The translations under genes were made by a program, and so were the position numbers. The notes under the pieces are model-generated. The model saw nothing but the letters and a program-made list of their open reading frames with translations. It made no database searches and was not told where the DNA came from. This document shows positions 44,759-55,985 of a stretch of DNA of 64,000 nucleotides, piece by piece (within the stretch, counting starts at the first letter, position 1; each line of letters starts with the position of its first letter). Source of the stretch: Reticulitermes speratus (taxonomy: Eukaryota; Arthropoda; Insecta; Blattodea; Rhinotermitidae). Location: assembly GCA_021186555.1 (NCBI GenBank), contig JAJKFL010000026.1, positions 3,611,709 through 3,675,708 on the forward strand, written 5' to 3'.

Positions 44759-44977
44759 TTCAGGCTTCCGCCGCGATGTTGATGAGACCTGCGCTCTTCT
44801 GGGGTGTTACGCAGCTTCGAATGGTAATCCTTTACTGACGTTTCGGTACAACGTATCGGTCCCATCTTCTTGGATTTTTTGACCCTTGAAGATGGGACCG
44901 ATACGTTATACCGAAACGTCGGTAAACGATTACCACTCGACGCTGCGTAACACCCCAGAAGAGCGCAGATCTCATTG
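44759..44977. mobile_element. Penelope-like type 2 foldback
   Basis: Left flank caggcttccgccgcgatg, right flank ccagaagagcgcagatctca. The + strand core at 44886-44917 is TTGAAGA, T, GGGACC..., GAAACGTCGG with the GUC triplet and GGT/ACC for stem I. The first core base is T in this family. Confidence 0.7.
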
Positions 44978-45359
44978 ACTGCTCTAGTTGAATTGTCAAC
45001 ATAGTCACACGCAGTTTTGGTATAAAATGACTGTTTTAAGAATCTTTAAGTGTTTGCAGCAATAATGAAGCCGCCATATTTTTTTAACTTGTACAAAAGA
45101 ATGGATCGACTGATGACCAATCACGTGACTATCTAATTACCGTTAATTATGAGTTGTCTGGCTTTCACCGCGGGCAGACCCATAAGTGTCAGAGTAACGC
45201 ACTGCCATCTGTGGGAGTGTGCAGAGACAGGTTCAGTCGCCGTTAACGCAGCTGATTGCTGCACGTGACAACGTGTTTCCGCCGTCAGGTCATTGACATG
45301 TAATTAACGTGTACAGGAATTAAGTTTTAGTTGAAATATAATTACATCCTTTTATACGA
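44978..45359. other. Unassigned stretch
   Basis: Nothing recognised. Confidence 0.35.
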
Positions 45360-45800
45360 CACCTCGTCTATAACGTCAGATATTCTATGGTACCAATTAA
45401 TTTCTCACTCTTAACCATAATATTATACTCCTCAGTTATAACGACACTCGTTTATTTTTTTCCAATGGCTCGACAGCCCTATATGGGCCTGGGCCTCCTC
45501 GTTTCGTCGAGGCTTCACGATCACACTCAGACACACCACACTCGGTAGGACTCCTCTGGACGAGTGATCAGCCCGTCGCAGAGACCTCTACCTGACAACA
45601 CATAACACTCACAAGAGACAGACATCCATGCCCCCGGCGGGATTCGAACCCTCAATCCCAGTAAGCGAGCGGCCGCAGACGCACGCCGTAGACCGCGCGG
45701 CCACTGGGATCGGCAACACTCGGTTATAACAACACTCGTTTATAACGACACAAAACATTCAGTCCCCTTCATGACGTTATAACCGAGTTCGACTGTATAC
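45360..45800. mobile_element. Pogo-like inverted-repeat remnant interrupted by S2 SINE
   Basis: The right part reads cgttataaccgagttcgact (about 45775-45794), resembling a pogo/Tigger-type terminus in reverse. Related ttataacgacactcg blocks occur on both sides of the S2 copy at 45452-45716. No transposase coding is left. The S2 copy keeps its poly-T side at the left and the head ggccactgggatcg at the right. Confidence 0.5.
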
Positions 45801-45904
45801 CAATTTATAAATTCCGTAGAAGATGCATGAAATTATAAGTTTGTATTTTATAGTTTAACCTTTTAAAAATTAATTTCTCTACGTTTTTCTTGTATGTGAA
45901 TGTC

Positions 45905-45934
45905 CTGAAGATGGCGCGCATCGAAGGCCGAAAC
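45905..45934 (+). ncRNA. Hammerhead-like motif
   Basis: CTGAAGA, T, GGC/GCC short stem with a long loop, GAAAC into ACATGT and T (GUU triplet). Confidence 0.45.
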
Positions 45935-46262
45935 ATGTTGCCATAAAAGCGTGTAGCAGTACGGTAATAAAGTTGAGGTACTACGCGTTCCCGTTACCAA
46001 CACAACTAGATGCCATACAAAACAGGGTCTTCGCCGAACGGTTTATAAATAGTCGCTAAATGCTGAAGTGGCGTCGCAGTGGACGTCGCAGCAGCGCGTT
46101 CCGTCGTCCCAGCTCCACTCCGCGTAGCGCCGTGCCTCCGCGGCATCTTCTCCGACATATCAAGTATGCGGGCCGGTATACATTTACGGCGCTTCTTCGT
46201 AAGAGCAGTTAATACTTTTTGCTAGGGTTTGGCGCAGTGTAGTGTGGCAAGTGTCTGACCGC
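45935..46262. other. Unassigned, locally GC-rich
   Basis: 46070-46165 has many CpG sites; no gene evidence. Confidence 0.35.
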
Positions 46263-46291
46263 GTTTCAAAGCAGACTGCTGCCTTCTTCAG
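46263..46291 (-). ncRNA. Hammerhead-like motif
   Basis: On the - strand: CTGAAGA, A, GGCAG/CTGCT stem around cagt, TT, GAAAC, GCGG. The stem III palindrome is broken. Confidence 0.4.
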
Positions 46292-46442
46292 GATAGAAGT
46301 GAGGCATGTTGGGAGAGTGGCTAGAGGGGTTGGTGGAACAGGACCAAGGAGGACAAGGTGAGGTTGAAGAGGAGACGGGGCCCCGGGCGGGCTGACGGAA
46401 CCGTTGTTTCTTTCAGGACTTAGTGTTCTGATTTGCCCGCTT

Positions 46443-46728
46443 TTTTATTTATTTATTGAAGGGCCCCGCAGCAGATGCTACGGACGCACCGCAGCCTTAA
46501 GGCTTATTGTGCAACACTGTGATGAAGATGATTAGATTTTGTCTGCTTTTTCCTTGTAATGGAGCACCGGTGGAATGATACTGACATGGGAAAACCGAAG
46601 TACTCGGGACAAAAACCTGTCCCAGTGCCACTTTGTCCAACACAAATCCCACATGGACCGACCCGGGATCGAACCCGGGCCTCCGCGGTGAGAGGCCGGC
46701 GACTAACCGCCTGAGCCATGGCACGGCC
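46443..46728 (-). mobile_element. S1 SINE-like repeat, full length
   Basis: Head on the right (gcctgagccatggcacggcc in + orientation), B box gggatcgaacccggg near 46666-46680, and 3' end gaagggccccgcagcag next to a (TTTA)n tract at 46443-46458. Confidence 0.87.
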
Positions 46729-47364
46729 TTTGACAGCTTGGTGGCCAGTCCACTTTTCCCTCTTCCTGCTGTCACTGGATATTACTCGTGTCTTCGCGTC
46801 TACTAAATAACGCGCCTCACTTTGCGCGGAACATGGAGGCTCCTAGCCTTTCAAAACGCCGGTAAGCAGCTACCAGACTGCACGGTGTTGTAACTCTGCA
46901 GAACGAGCATGTGATGCTGGTAGTGTCCTGGTTAGAATCTTCGTCTGGATAGCAACTGTTCTGATATTTGTCGTGGTTTTAACCACGTAGTGCTGAGATA
47001 GCGCCTGAAGTGGGCCACGGCCGCTTCCTAGCCTATTTGCTGTTGATTGTGATGCAGTCATTGACAGCTATACAGCGTTGCTAACAGCGTCATTAAATAA
47101 GTTATAACCCTAGATGTCACTGTGTTCACGTCCGTATGAGTGAGATGGGCACCCTGTGGTCTGTGCCATGGTCAGCACGAGAGGCTCTGACAAATTCTGA
47201 ACACAGTGCATTAGGCTAACTCCACTGTCCCGAATCTACGGCATTTCGTAGTTATTTGTTTGGTCGGCACGTTGCGTGCTGTTGTGTGGACCCACGTGTT
47301 GATATCTGCTTTCACAAAATATATAGACATTGTTATTAGATTATAGATATTACAGATATAGATA
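46729..47364. other. Unassigned stretch
   Basis: Nothing recognised. Confidence 0.35.
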
Positions 47365-47645
47365 TAGATATTAAAATGAGTCCTAAGGAAGTCGGTTGGG
47401 AGATCGTGGACTGGACTGGACTGAACTGGCTGATGATAGGAACAAGTGGCGGGCTGTTGTGAGTGCGGTAATGAACTTTCGGGTTCCATAAAACGCTGGG
47501 GATTTCTTGACAAGCTGAGGAATTTTTAGCTTCTTAAGAAGGACTCTACTCAATGGAGTTAGTTACTTCAGTTAGTTGGTTAGTTACTGTAGTTACTTTT
47601 GTTAGTTTGTTAGTTGGTTAGTTTAGTAAGTTACTTTAGCTAGTC
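47365..47645 (+). mobile_element. Non-LTR retrotransposon 3' end, GTTA-tailed
   Basis: Begins in ttaaaatgagtcctaagg, with the shared UTR (gcggtaatgaactttcggg, cttgacaagctgaggaat) and a long degenerate gttagttggttagtt tail from about 47555. 5' truncated. Confidence 0.75.
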
Positions 47646-47950
47646 GGTTGATTGGGTGTTTGGTTGGTTGGTCTGTCAGTTAGGCTTACTAAGCGGCGTT
47701 TTTCAACTTTCAACTCTGAATAGCTTTAACTTTTACAATTGCTGCAAATTCGTAGTTAGAGGAGAATTACTAGTGAATTGTTTGTGGGTTTTCTTGGAGG
47801 TTTCAAGGAAGGTCACAGAAACGTCTCAGGGTAGTCGGTCTGCGGGCCGAAATTGAGACCCGGAACTTGCCGAATACGAAGCAGGGGTACCAACCACTCG
47901 AACGCGTTTTGATTATGCTGATGGTTTTAGACAAAGACGATGAAACTTGT
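47646..47950. other. Unassigned stretch
   Basis: Nothing recognised. Confidence 0.35.
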
Positions 47951-48882
47951 GTTTTATGTTTCTGCGAAGTTTTATGTTTGTGCGAAGTTTTATGTTTCTG
48001 CGAGGTTTTATGTTTCTGCGAAGTTTTATCTTTCTGCGAAGTTTTATGTTTCTGCGAAGTTTTATGTTTCTGCGAAGTTTTATCTTTCTGCGAAGTTTTA
48101 TGTTTCTGCGAAGTTTTGTTTCTGCGAAGTTTTATGATTGTGCGAAGTTTTATCTTTCTGCGAAGTTTTATGTTTGTGCGAAGTTTTATGTTTCTGCGAA
48201 GTTTTATGTTTCTGCGAGGTTTTATGTTTCTGCGAAGTTTTATCTTTCTGCGAAGTTTTATGTTTCTGCGAAGTTTTATGTTTCTGCGAAGTTTTATGTT
48301 TCTGCGAAGTTTTATGTTTCTGCGAAGTTTTATCTTTCTGCGAAGTTTTATGTTTCTGCGAAGTTTTGTTTCTGCGAAGTTTTATCTTTCTGCGAAGTTT
48401 TATCTTTCTGCGAAGTTTTATGTTTCTGCGAAGTTTTATCTTTCTGCGAAGTTTTATGTTTCTGCGAAGTTTTATCTTTCTGCGAAGTTTTATGTTTCTG
48501 CGAAGTTTTATCTTTCTGCGAAGTTTTATGTTTCTGCGAAGTTTTATCTTTCTGCGAAGTTTTATGTTTCTGCGAAGTTTTATCTTTCTGCGAAGTTTTA
48601 TGTTTCTGCGAAGTTTTATCTTTCTGCGAAGTTTTATGTTTCTGCGAAGTTTTATCTTTCTGCGAAGTTTAATGCTTCTGCGAAGTTTTATCTTTCTGCG
48701 AAGTTTTATGTTTCTGCGAAGTTTTATCTTTCTGCGAAGTTTTATGTTTCTGCGAAGTTTTGTTTCTGCGAAGTTTTATGATTGTGCGAAGTTTTATCTT
48801 TCTGCGAAGTTTTATGTTTGTGCGAAGTTTTATGTTTCTGCGAAGTTTTATGTTTCTGCAAAGTTTTATCTTTCTGCGAAGT
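47951..48882. repeat. 18-bp minisatellite with higher-order structure, about 52 copies
   Basis: The unit is gttttatgtttctgcgaa with variants ATC/ATG, TGTG and two-base-shorter units. From about 48420 to 48760 the ATC and ATG forms alternate as a 36-bp dimer. The rare series with atgattgtgcg, then atctttctg, then atgtttgtg occurs at 48136 and again at 48780. Six-residue repeat frames (CFCEVL, VSAKFY, FLRSFM) are artefacts. Confidence 0.95.
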
Positions 48883-49639
48883 CCCGCATTTGCTTGCCGT
48901 CTCTTGTATTTGTTTTAACAATGTATGGTGAATCAGTGGCGTTACTGGATGGCTCAAGTGTTTCTGGACTGCGCCAGGTTGTAGTTGCTACAAGGACTAT
49001 TGACCCGATTACAATATCGCTTCCCCCCCCCCCCCCCCCCATTTGCTTTGAGTCGGACGTAAAGCCTGTTCAAATTTAATTATATCTTCCCCTGGCTCGA
49101 TGGAATACAAATGATCCGACATAAAAATAGAACAGGAATGTATTGGCTTGTTCCATTGTGTCGCATTCAATTACTTTTCTATGAATTTCTCACATTGAGT
49201 GTGTTAATCTCTCATAATCCCTTTCATTGCTGGAGTTTATATTAAAATATTGCGTTCGCAGTCCGTCGTCTTTACAGTGTTAGTGGCGTCACGTCCGGCG
49301 GGACTAAATAAAATGTCAACTTGTTGATGGAGGATGCTGGTGATGGTGAATTTGACAGACGTTAGTCTGCGTGCAGCTGTACACGCTGGGCAGCTGTTGT
49401 GCGACAGTTCGTAATTACCTGGCACTGGGGCTGCAATAAAGACTTCCAGTCGGTTGATTGTGCATGCTGTCGTTATTAGTCTGCGTGTATTCACTTGCCG
49501 GGGAAACCGATATCGCAAAAACATACAGTGAAATCGAAATTGTAAGATCTGCATTTGGACTTAAGAAGATGAGGTGACAGTTTGTTACGGCCACATTATT
49601 ACCTTATACATATATTCGATCCTCAATTAGCAGTATTAT
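48883..49639. other. Unassigned stretch with poly-C
   Basis: A C homopolymer is at 49023-49040. The rest shows nothing recognisable. Confidence 0.4.
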
Positions 49640-49717
49640 AACCAACAAATGTACTTTTTGTGTTTCTGTTACACTTTTACCCTACATATGTTTCGGCTGT
49701 GGTCCAACCATCATCAC
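49640..49717 (-). mobile_element. Left arm of the hammerhead-like foldback around the 38-bp array
   Basis: accaacaaatgtactttttg ... ccctacatatgtttcggctg is the inverse of the right arm at 51744-51825. Core on the - strand at 49690-49717: GTGATGA, T, GGTT..AGCC, GAAAC into ACATATGT. The first core base is G instead of C. Confidence 0.85.
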
Positions 49718-51743
49718 GGTACACTAGTAGGTACCCCTACAGTACTAGTGTACCTCTGATGATGGCTGGTACCCCTACACTACTAGTGTACCTCTGATGA
49801 TGGCTGGTACCCCTACACTACTAGTGTACCTCTGATGATGGCTGGTACCCCTACACTACTAGTGTACCTCTGATGATGGCTGGTACCCCTACACTACTAG
49901 TGTACCTCTGATGATGGCTGGTACCCCTACACTACTAGTGTACCTCTGATGATGGCTGGTACCCCTACACTACTAGTGTACCTCTGATGATGGCTGGTAC
50001 CCCTACACTACTAGTGTACCTCTGATGATGGCTGGTACCCCTACACTACTAGTGTACCTCTGATGATGGCTGGTACCCCTACACTAGTGTACCTCTGATG
50101 ATGGCTGGTACCCCTACACTACTAGTGTACCTCTGATGATGGCTGGTACCCCTACACTACTAGTGTACCTCTGATGATGGCTGGTACCCCTACACTACTA
50201 GTGTACCTCTGATGATGGCTGGTACCCCTACACTACTAGTGTACCTCTGATGATGGCTGGTACCCCTACACTACTAGTGTACCTCTGATGATGGCTGGTA
50301 CCCCTACACTACTAGTGTACCTCTGATGATGGCTGGTACCCCTACACTACTAGTGTACCTCTGATGATGGCTGGTACCCCTACACTACTAGTGTACCTCT
50401 GATGATGGCTGGTACCCCTACACTACTAGTGTACCTCTGATGATGGCTGGTACCCCTACACTAGTGTACCTCTGATGATGGCTGGTACCCCTACACTACT
50501 AGTGTACCTCTGATGATGGCTGGTACCCCTACACTACTAGTGTACCTCTGATGATGGCTGGTACCCCTACACTACTAGTGTACCTCTGATGATGGCTGGT
50601 GCCCCTACACTACTAGTGTACCTCTGATGATGGCTGGTACCCCTACACTAGTGTACCTCTGATGATGGCTGGTACCCCTACACTACTAGTGTACCTCTGA
50701 TGATGGCTGGTACCCCTACACTACTAGTGTACCTCTGATGATGGCTGGTACCCCTACACTACTAGTGTACCTCTGATGATGGCTGGTACCCCTACACTAC
50801 TAGTGTACCTCTGATGATGGCTGGTACCCCTACACTATGTACCTCTGATGATGGCTGGTACCCCTACACTACTAGTGTACCTCTGATGATGGCTGGTACC
50901 CCTACACTACTAGTGTACCTCTGATGATGGCTGGTACCCCTACACTACTAGTGTACCTCTGATGATGGCTGGTACCCCTACACTACTAGTGTACCTCTGA
51001 TGATGGCTGGTACCCCTACACTAGTGTACCTCTGATGATGGCTGGTACCCCTACACTACTAGTGTACCTCTGATGATGGCTGGTACCCCTACACTACTAG
51101 TGTACCTCTGATGATGGCTGGTACCCCTACACTACTAGTGTACCGTGATGATGGCTGGTACCCCTACACTACTAGTGTACCTCTGATGATGGCTGGTACC
51201 CCTACACTACTAGTGTACCGTGATGATGGCTGGTACCCCTACACTACTAGTGTACCGTGATGATGGCTGGTACCCCTACACTACTAGTGTACCTCTGATG
51301 ATGGCTGGTACCCCTACACTACTAGTGTACCGTGATGATGGCTGGTACCCCTACACTACTAGTGTACCTCTGATGATGGCTGGTACCCCTACACTACTAG
51401 TGTACCGTGATGATGGCTGGTACCCCTACACTACTAGTGTACCGTGATGATGGCTGGTACCCCTACACTACTAGTGTACCTCTGATGATGGCTGGTACCC
51501 CTACACTACTAGTGTACCGTGATGATGGCTGGTACCCCTACACTACTAGTGTACCTCTGATGATGGCTGGTACCCCTACACTACTAGTGTACCTCTGATG
51601 ATGGCTGGTACCCCTACACTACTAGTGTACCGTGATGATGGCTGGTACCCCTACACTACTAGTGTACCGTGATGATGGCTGGTACCCCTACACTACTAGT
51701 GTACCTCTGATGATGGCTGGTACCCCTACACTACTAGTGTACC
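49718..51743. repeat. 38-bp satellite, about 53 copies, each with a CTGATGA box
   Basis: The unit is ctctgatgatggctggtacc + cctacactactagtgtac. Some units are 35 bp (cacta lost), giving the exact palindrome tacactagtgta. Toward the right end many units read accgtgatga instead of acctctgatga, the form found in the flanking arm. Confidence 0.96.
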
Positions 51744-51825
51744 GTGATGATGGCTGGACCACAGCCGAAACATATGTAGGGTAAAAGTGTAACAGAAATA
51801 CAAAAAGTGCATTTGTTGGTTATAA
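51744..51825 (+). mobile_element. Right arm of the hammerhead-like foldback
   Basis: Core 51744-51771: GTGATGA, T, GGCT/AGCC around ggaccac, GAAAC into ACATATGT, A (GUA triplet), GGGTA that can pair with the upstream GTACC. Then gtgcatttgttggttat. It is continuous with the last array unit. Confidence 0.8.
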
Positions 51826-51879
51826 TACTGCTAATTGAATCAAAATCAACGGTGAAAATGACGTGAAGATTCGATCCTC

Positions 51880-52156
51880 ACTTCCGGTTTAGTCGGTATA
51901 GCGACTTGCTGCGGGCTGGTCGGTCCGGGGATCGAATCCCGGTGGGGGCGAGATTTTCAGCATCTGTCCACACCGGCCCTGGGGCTCACGCAGCCTCTCA
52001 CAAAGGGATACCGGGTCTCTTTACTAGGGTTAAAGCGGCTGGGGCGTGGCGTTGACCACCCACCCCATCTAGCGCCGAGATTAAAGAAAGAGTAGAGCTA
52101 TACCTCTACTCCCCCTCTGGTCCTTCATGGCCTGCTACAGGGTGAACTTTTACCTC
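51880..52156 (+). mobile_element. S3 SINE-like repeat, 5' altered
   Basis: B box ggatcgaatccc near 51930-51941, body and ggcctgctacagggtgaact end. The A-box part (cggtttagtcggtatag) is changed. Confidence 0.83.
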
Positions 52157-52478
52157 ACTTCCGGTTCTGGAGCTCGTTTTTTCCGACGTGTCATCAAATG
52201 TAAGGGTTGTTGTGAAATTAGGGAGTATGAGGTGAGAGAGAGAGAGGGGGAGTTTTATTGACGGAGCTATAAAGTGCTAAGATTGTATAGCGTCGAAGAT
52301 ACATTAGCGACCAGACAGCTTCTTGCTAGCTGAGCTGCCTGACACTGTACACAGCTGCAGTCGGTACGGCGTGGTCGCTATTGGTCTCAGCTCGGAACGG
52401 CCAGGCAACGTTACACCCTTTTCAAAAACATTTACTCTCTTCGGAGTATATCTATAGCTTCAGTCACAATGGAAGTAT
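52157..52478. other. Unassigned stretch
   Basis: A (GA)n patch lies near 52232-52248; otherwise nothing was seen. Confidence 0.35.
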
Positions 52479-54745
52479 GAATGAGTATGGAGCATTGGTG
52501 GAATGATACTGACAGGGGAAACTGAAGTACTGGGAGAAAAACATTATACAGCGTTGGTGGTAGATGTATGAATGAGTATGGAGCATTGGTGGAATGATAC
52601 TGACAGGGGAAAACTGAAGTACTGGGAGAGAAACATTATACAGCGTTGGTGGTAGATGTATGAATGAGTATGGAGCATTGGTGGAATGATACTGACAGGG
52701 GAAACTGAAGTACTGGGAGAGAAACATTATACAGCGTTGGTGGTAGATGTATGAATGAGTATGGAGCATTGGTGGAATGATACTGACAGGGGAAACTGAA
52801 GTACTGGGAGAGAAACATTATACAGCGTTGGTGGTAGATGTACTAGTATGAATGAGTATGGAGCATTGGTGGAATGATACTGACAGGGGAAACTGAAGTA
52901 CTGGGAGAGAAACATTATACAGCGTTGGTGGTAGATGTATGAATGAGTATGGAGCATTGGTGGAATGATACTGACAGGGGAAACTGAAGTACTGGGAGAG
53001 AAACATTATACAGCGTTGGTGGTAGATGTGTGAATGAGTATGGAGCGTTGGTGGAATGATACTGACAGGGGAAAACTGAAGTACTGGGAGAGAAACATTA
53101 TACAGCGTTGGTGGTAGATGTATGAATGAGTATGGAGCATTGGTGGAATGATACTGACAGGGGAAAACTGAAGTACTGGGAGAGAAACATTATACAGCGT
53201 TGGTGGTAGATGTATGAATGAGTATGGAGCATTGGTGGAATGATACTGACAGGGGAAAACTGAAGTACTGGGAGAGAAAACATTATACAGCGTTGGTGGT
53301 AGATGAATGAATGAGTATGGAGCATTGGTGGAATGATACTGACAGGGAAAACTGAAGTACTGGAGAGAAACATTATACAGCGTTGGCGGTAGATGTATGA
53401 ATGAGTATGGAGCGTTGGTGGAATGATACTGACAGGGGAAACTGAAGTACTGGGAGAGAAACATTATACAGCGTTGGTGGTAGATGTATGAATGAGTATG
53501 GAGCGTTGGTGGAATGATACTGACAGGGGAAACTGAAGTACTGGGAGAGAAACATTATACAGCGTCGGTGGTAGATGTGTGAATGAGTATGGAGCGTTGG
53601 TGGAATGATACTGACAGAGGAAACTGAAGTACTGGGAGAGAAACATTATACAGCGTTGGTGGTAGATGTATGAATGAGTATGGAGCATTGGTGGAATGAT
53701 ACTGACAGGGGAAAACTGAAGTACTGGGAGAGAAACATTATACAGCGTTGGTGGTAGATGTATGAATGAGTATGGAGCATTGGTGGAATGATACTGACAG
53801 GGGAAAACTGAAGTACTGGGAGAGAAACATTATACAGCGTTGGCGGTAGATGTATGAATGAGTATGGAGCATTGGTGGAATGATACTGACAGGGGAAAAC
53901 TGAAGTACTGGGAGAGAAACATTATACAGCGTTGGCGGTAGATGTATGAATGAGTATGGAGCGTTGGTGGAATGATACTGACAGGGGAAACTGAAGTACT
54001 GGGAGAGAAACATTATACAGCGTTGGTGGTAGATGTATGAATGAGTATGGAGCGTTGGTGGAATGATACTGACAGGGGAAACTGAAGTACTGGGAGAGAA
54101 ACATTATACAGCGTCGGTGGTAGATGTGTGAATGAGTATGGAGCGTTGGTGGAATGATACTGACAGGGGAAACTGAAGTACTGGGAGAGAAACATTATAC
54201 AGCGTTGGTGGTAGATGTATGAATGTGTATGGAGCGTTGGTGGAATGATACTGACAGAGGAAACTGAAGTACTGGGAGAGAAACATTATACAGCGTCGGT
54301 GGTAGATGTATGAATGAGTATGGAGCGTTGGTGGAATGATACTGACAGGGGAAACTGAAGTACTGGGAGAGAAACATTATACAGCGTTCGTGGTAGATGT
54401 ATGAATGAGTATGGAGCGTTGGTGGATTGATACTGACAGGGGAAACTGAAGTACTGGGAGAGAAACATTATACAGCGTTGGTGGTAGATGTATGAATGAG
54501 TATGGAGCATTGGTGGAATGATACTGACAGGGGAAAACTGAAGTACTGGGAGAGAAACATTATACAGCGTTGGTGGTAGATGTATGAATGAGTATGGAGC
54601 ATTGGTGGAATGATACTGACAGGGAAAACTGAAGTACTGGGAGAGAAACATTATACAGCGTTGGTGGTAGATGTATGAATGAGTATGGAGCATTGGTGGA
54701 ATGATACTGACAGGGGGAAACTGAAGTACTGGGAGAGAAACCTCT
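52479..54745 (-). repeat. 91-bp satellite derived from an S1 SINE, about 25 copies
   Basis: The unit contains gagcattggtggaatgatac, gacaggggaaactgaagtac and tgggagagaaacattatac. The first two blocks and their order equal the S1 body (compare 2520-2575 and 46559-46610). Variants (gcattg/gcgttg, gggaaa/ggggaaa) are mixed along the array. Frames of 60-160 codons on the - strand are artefacts. Confidence 0.95.
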
Positions 54746-54850
54746 CCCAGTGCCACTTTGACCACCATAGATTTTAGGTGGATTGGTCTGACATTGAACC
54801 TGTGCCTCCGCTGTGTGGGGCCGGCGATTAGCAGCCTGAACCCTAGTATG
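54746..54850 (-). mobile_element. Remaining S1 head beside the 91-bp array
   Basis: Directly after the last unit the S1 sequence continues: cccagtgccactttgacca, tggattggtctgacattg, then a decayed reversed tRNA head (gccggcgattagcagcctga). This shows the array grew inside one S1 copy. Confidence 0.8.
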
Positions 54851-54884
54851 GGGTTGGCGGGTCATGTAGCACAAATGGCAAAGT

Positions 54885-55055
54885 GAGCAGAGTCCTTCTT
54901 CAGAAGCTAACAGGTCGTCAGCTAGTGAAGAAATTCCCCGCGTTTTATGGAACCCGAAGGTCCATTACCGCACTCACAACAGCCCGCCACCTGTCCCTAT
55001 CCTGAGCCATATCAATCCAGTCCATGTCCCCCATCCCACTTCTTAAATATCTATT
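54885..55055 (-). mobile_element. Non-LTR retrotransposon 3' end fragment
   Basis: Reverse of the GTTA-family UTR: cttcagaagctaacaggtcg, gcgttttatggaacccgaag, ggtccattaccgcactcaca, ccatatcaatccagtccatg. 5' truncated and without its GTTA tail. Confidence 0.75.
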
Positions 55056-55318
55056 TTGAAGGAACGTATTTTTGTTGTCTTAGACACTGTCAGCGTCTCA
55101 AGGTTTCAAATGAGCCAGACTTTACTGGAATCGAAATTGCTTGACATGATTTATTTTAGGGCCTAATTCTACAATACAGAATCTGAGTGACAGACAGACA
55201 GACGTGACGTAGCTAACAGGTGCTTTTCGACCTTTTTTTTTCGAAACTCGCTTAAATAATGACATTCTGTTCAGTAATTAATAACAACATTATGCTGGTT
55301 TTTCAAGTGTCAGATGTG

Positions 55319-55320
<2 letters not shown>
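55056..55320. other. Unassigned stretch
   Basis: Nothing recognised. Confidence 0.35.

Positions 55321-55351
<31 letters not shown>
55321..55351. repeat. (AT)n microsatellite
   Basis: About 15 AT dinucleotides immediately left of the 31-bp array. Confidence 0.95.
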
Positions 55352-55353
<2 letters not shown>

Positions 55354-55354
<1 letters not shown>

Positions 55355-55985
55355 GTCAGTACAGTACATGAGACATGTTAACAGAATGTACAGTATATGA
55401 AACAAATGTTAACAGAATGTACAGTATATGAAACAAATGTTAACAGAATGTACAGTATATGAAACAAATGTTAACAGAATGTACAGTATATGAAACAAAT
55501 GTTAACAGAATGTACAGTACATGAAACAAATGTTAACAGAATGTACAGTACATGAAACAAATGTTAACAGAATGTACAGTACATGAAACAAATGTTAACA
55601 GAATGTACAGTACATGAAACAAATGTTAACAGAATGTACAGTACATGAAACAAATGTTAACAGAATGTACAGTACATGAAACAAATGTTAACAGAATGTA
55701 CAGTACATGAAACAAATGTTAACAGAATGTACAGTACATGAAACAAATGTTAACAGAATGTACAGTACATGAAACAAATGTTAACAGAATGTACAGTACA
55801 TGAAACAAATGTTAACAGAATGTACAGTACATGAAACAAATGTTAACAGAATGTACAGTACATGAAACAAATGTTAACAGAATGTACAGTACATGAAACA
55901 AATGTTAACAGAATGTACAGTACATGAAACAAATGTTAACAGAATGTACAGTACATGAAACAAATGTTAACAGAATGTACAATAC
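55354..55985. repeat. 31-bp minisatellite, about 20 copies
   Basis: The unit is aacagaatgtacagtacatg + aaacaaatgtt. The left units have tatatg where the rest have tacatg. The right two thirds are uniform. Confidence 0.95.

Noticed and set aside
46497..46775. Peptides such as MAQAVSRRPLTAEARVRS as genes
   Set aside because: They translate the tRNA head and body of S1 SINE copies at several sites; repeat-derived.
47867..49079. Frames of about 300 codons with CFCEVL or FLRSFM repeats
   Set aside because: Artefact of an 18-bp tandem unit.
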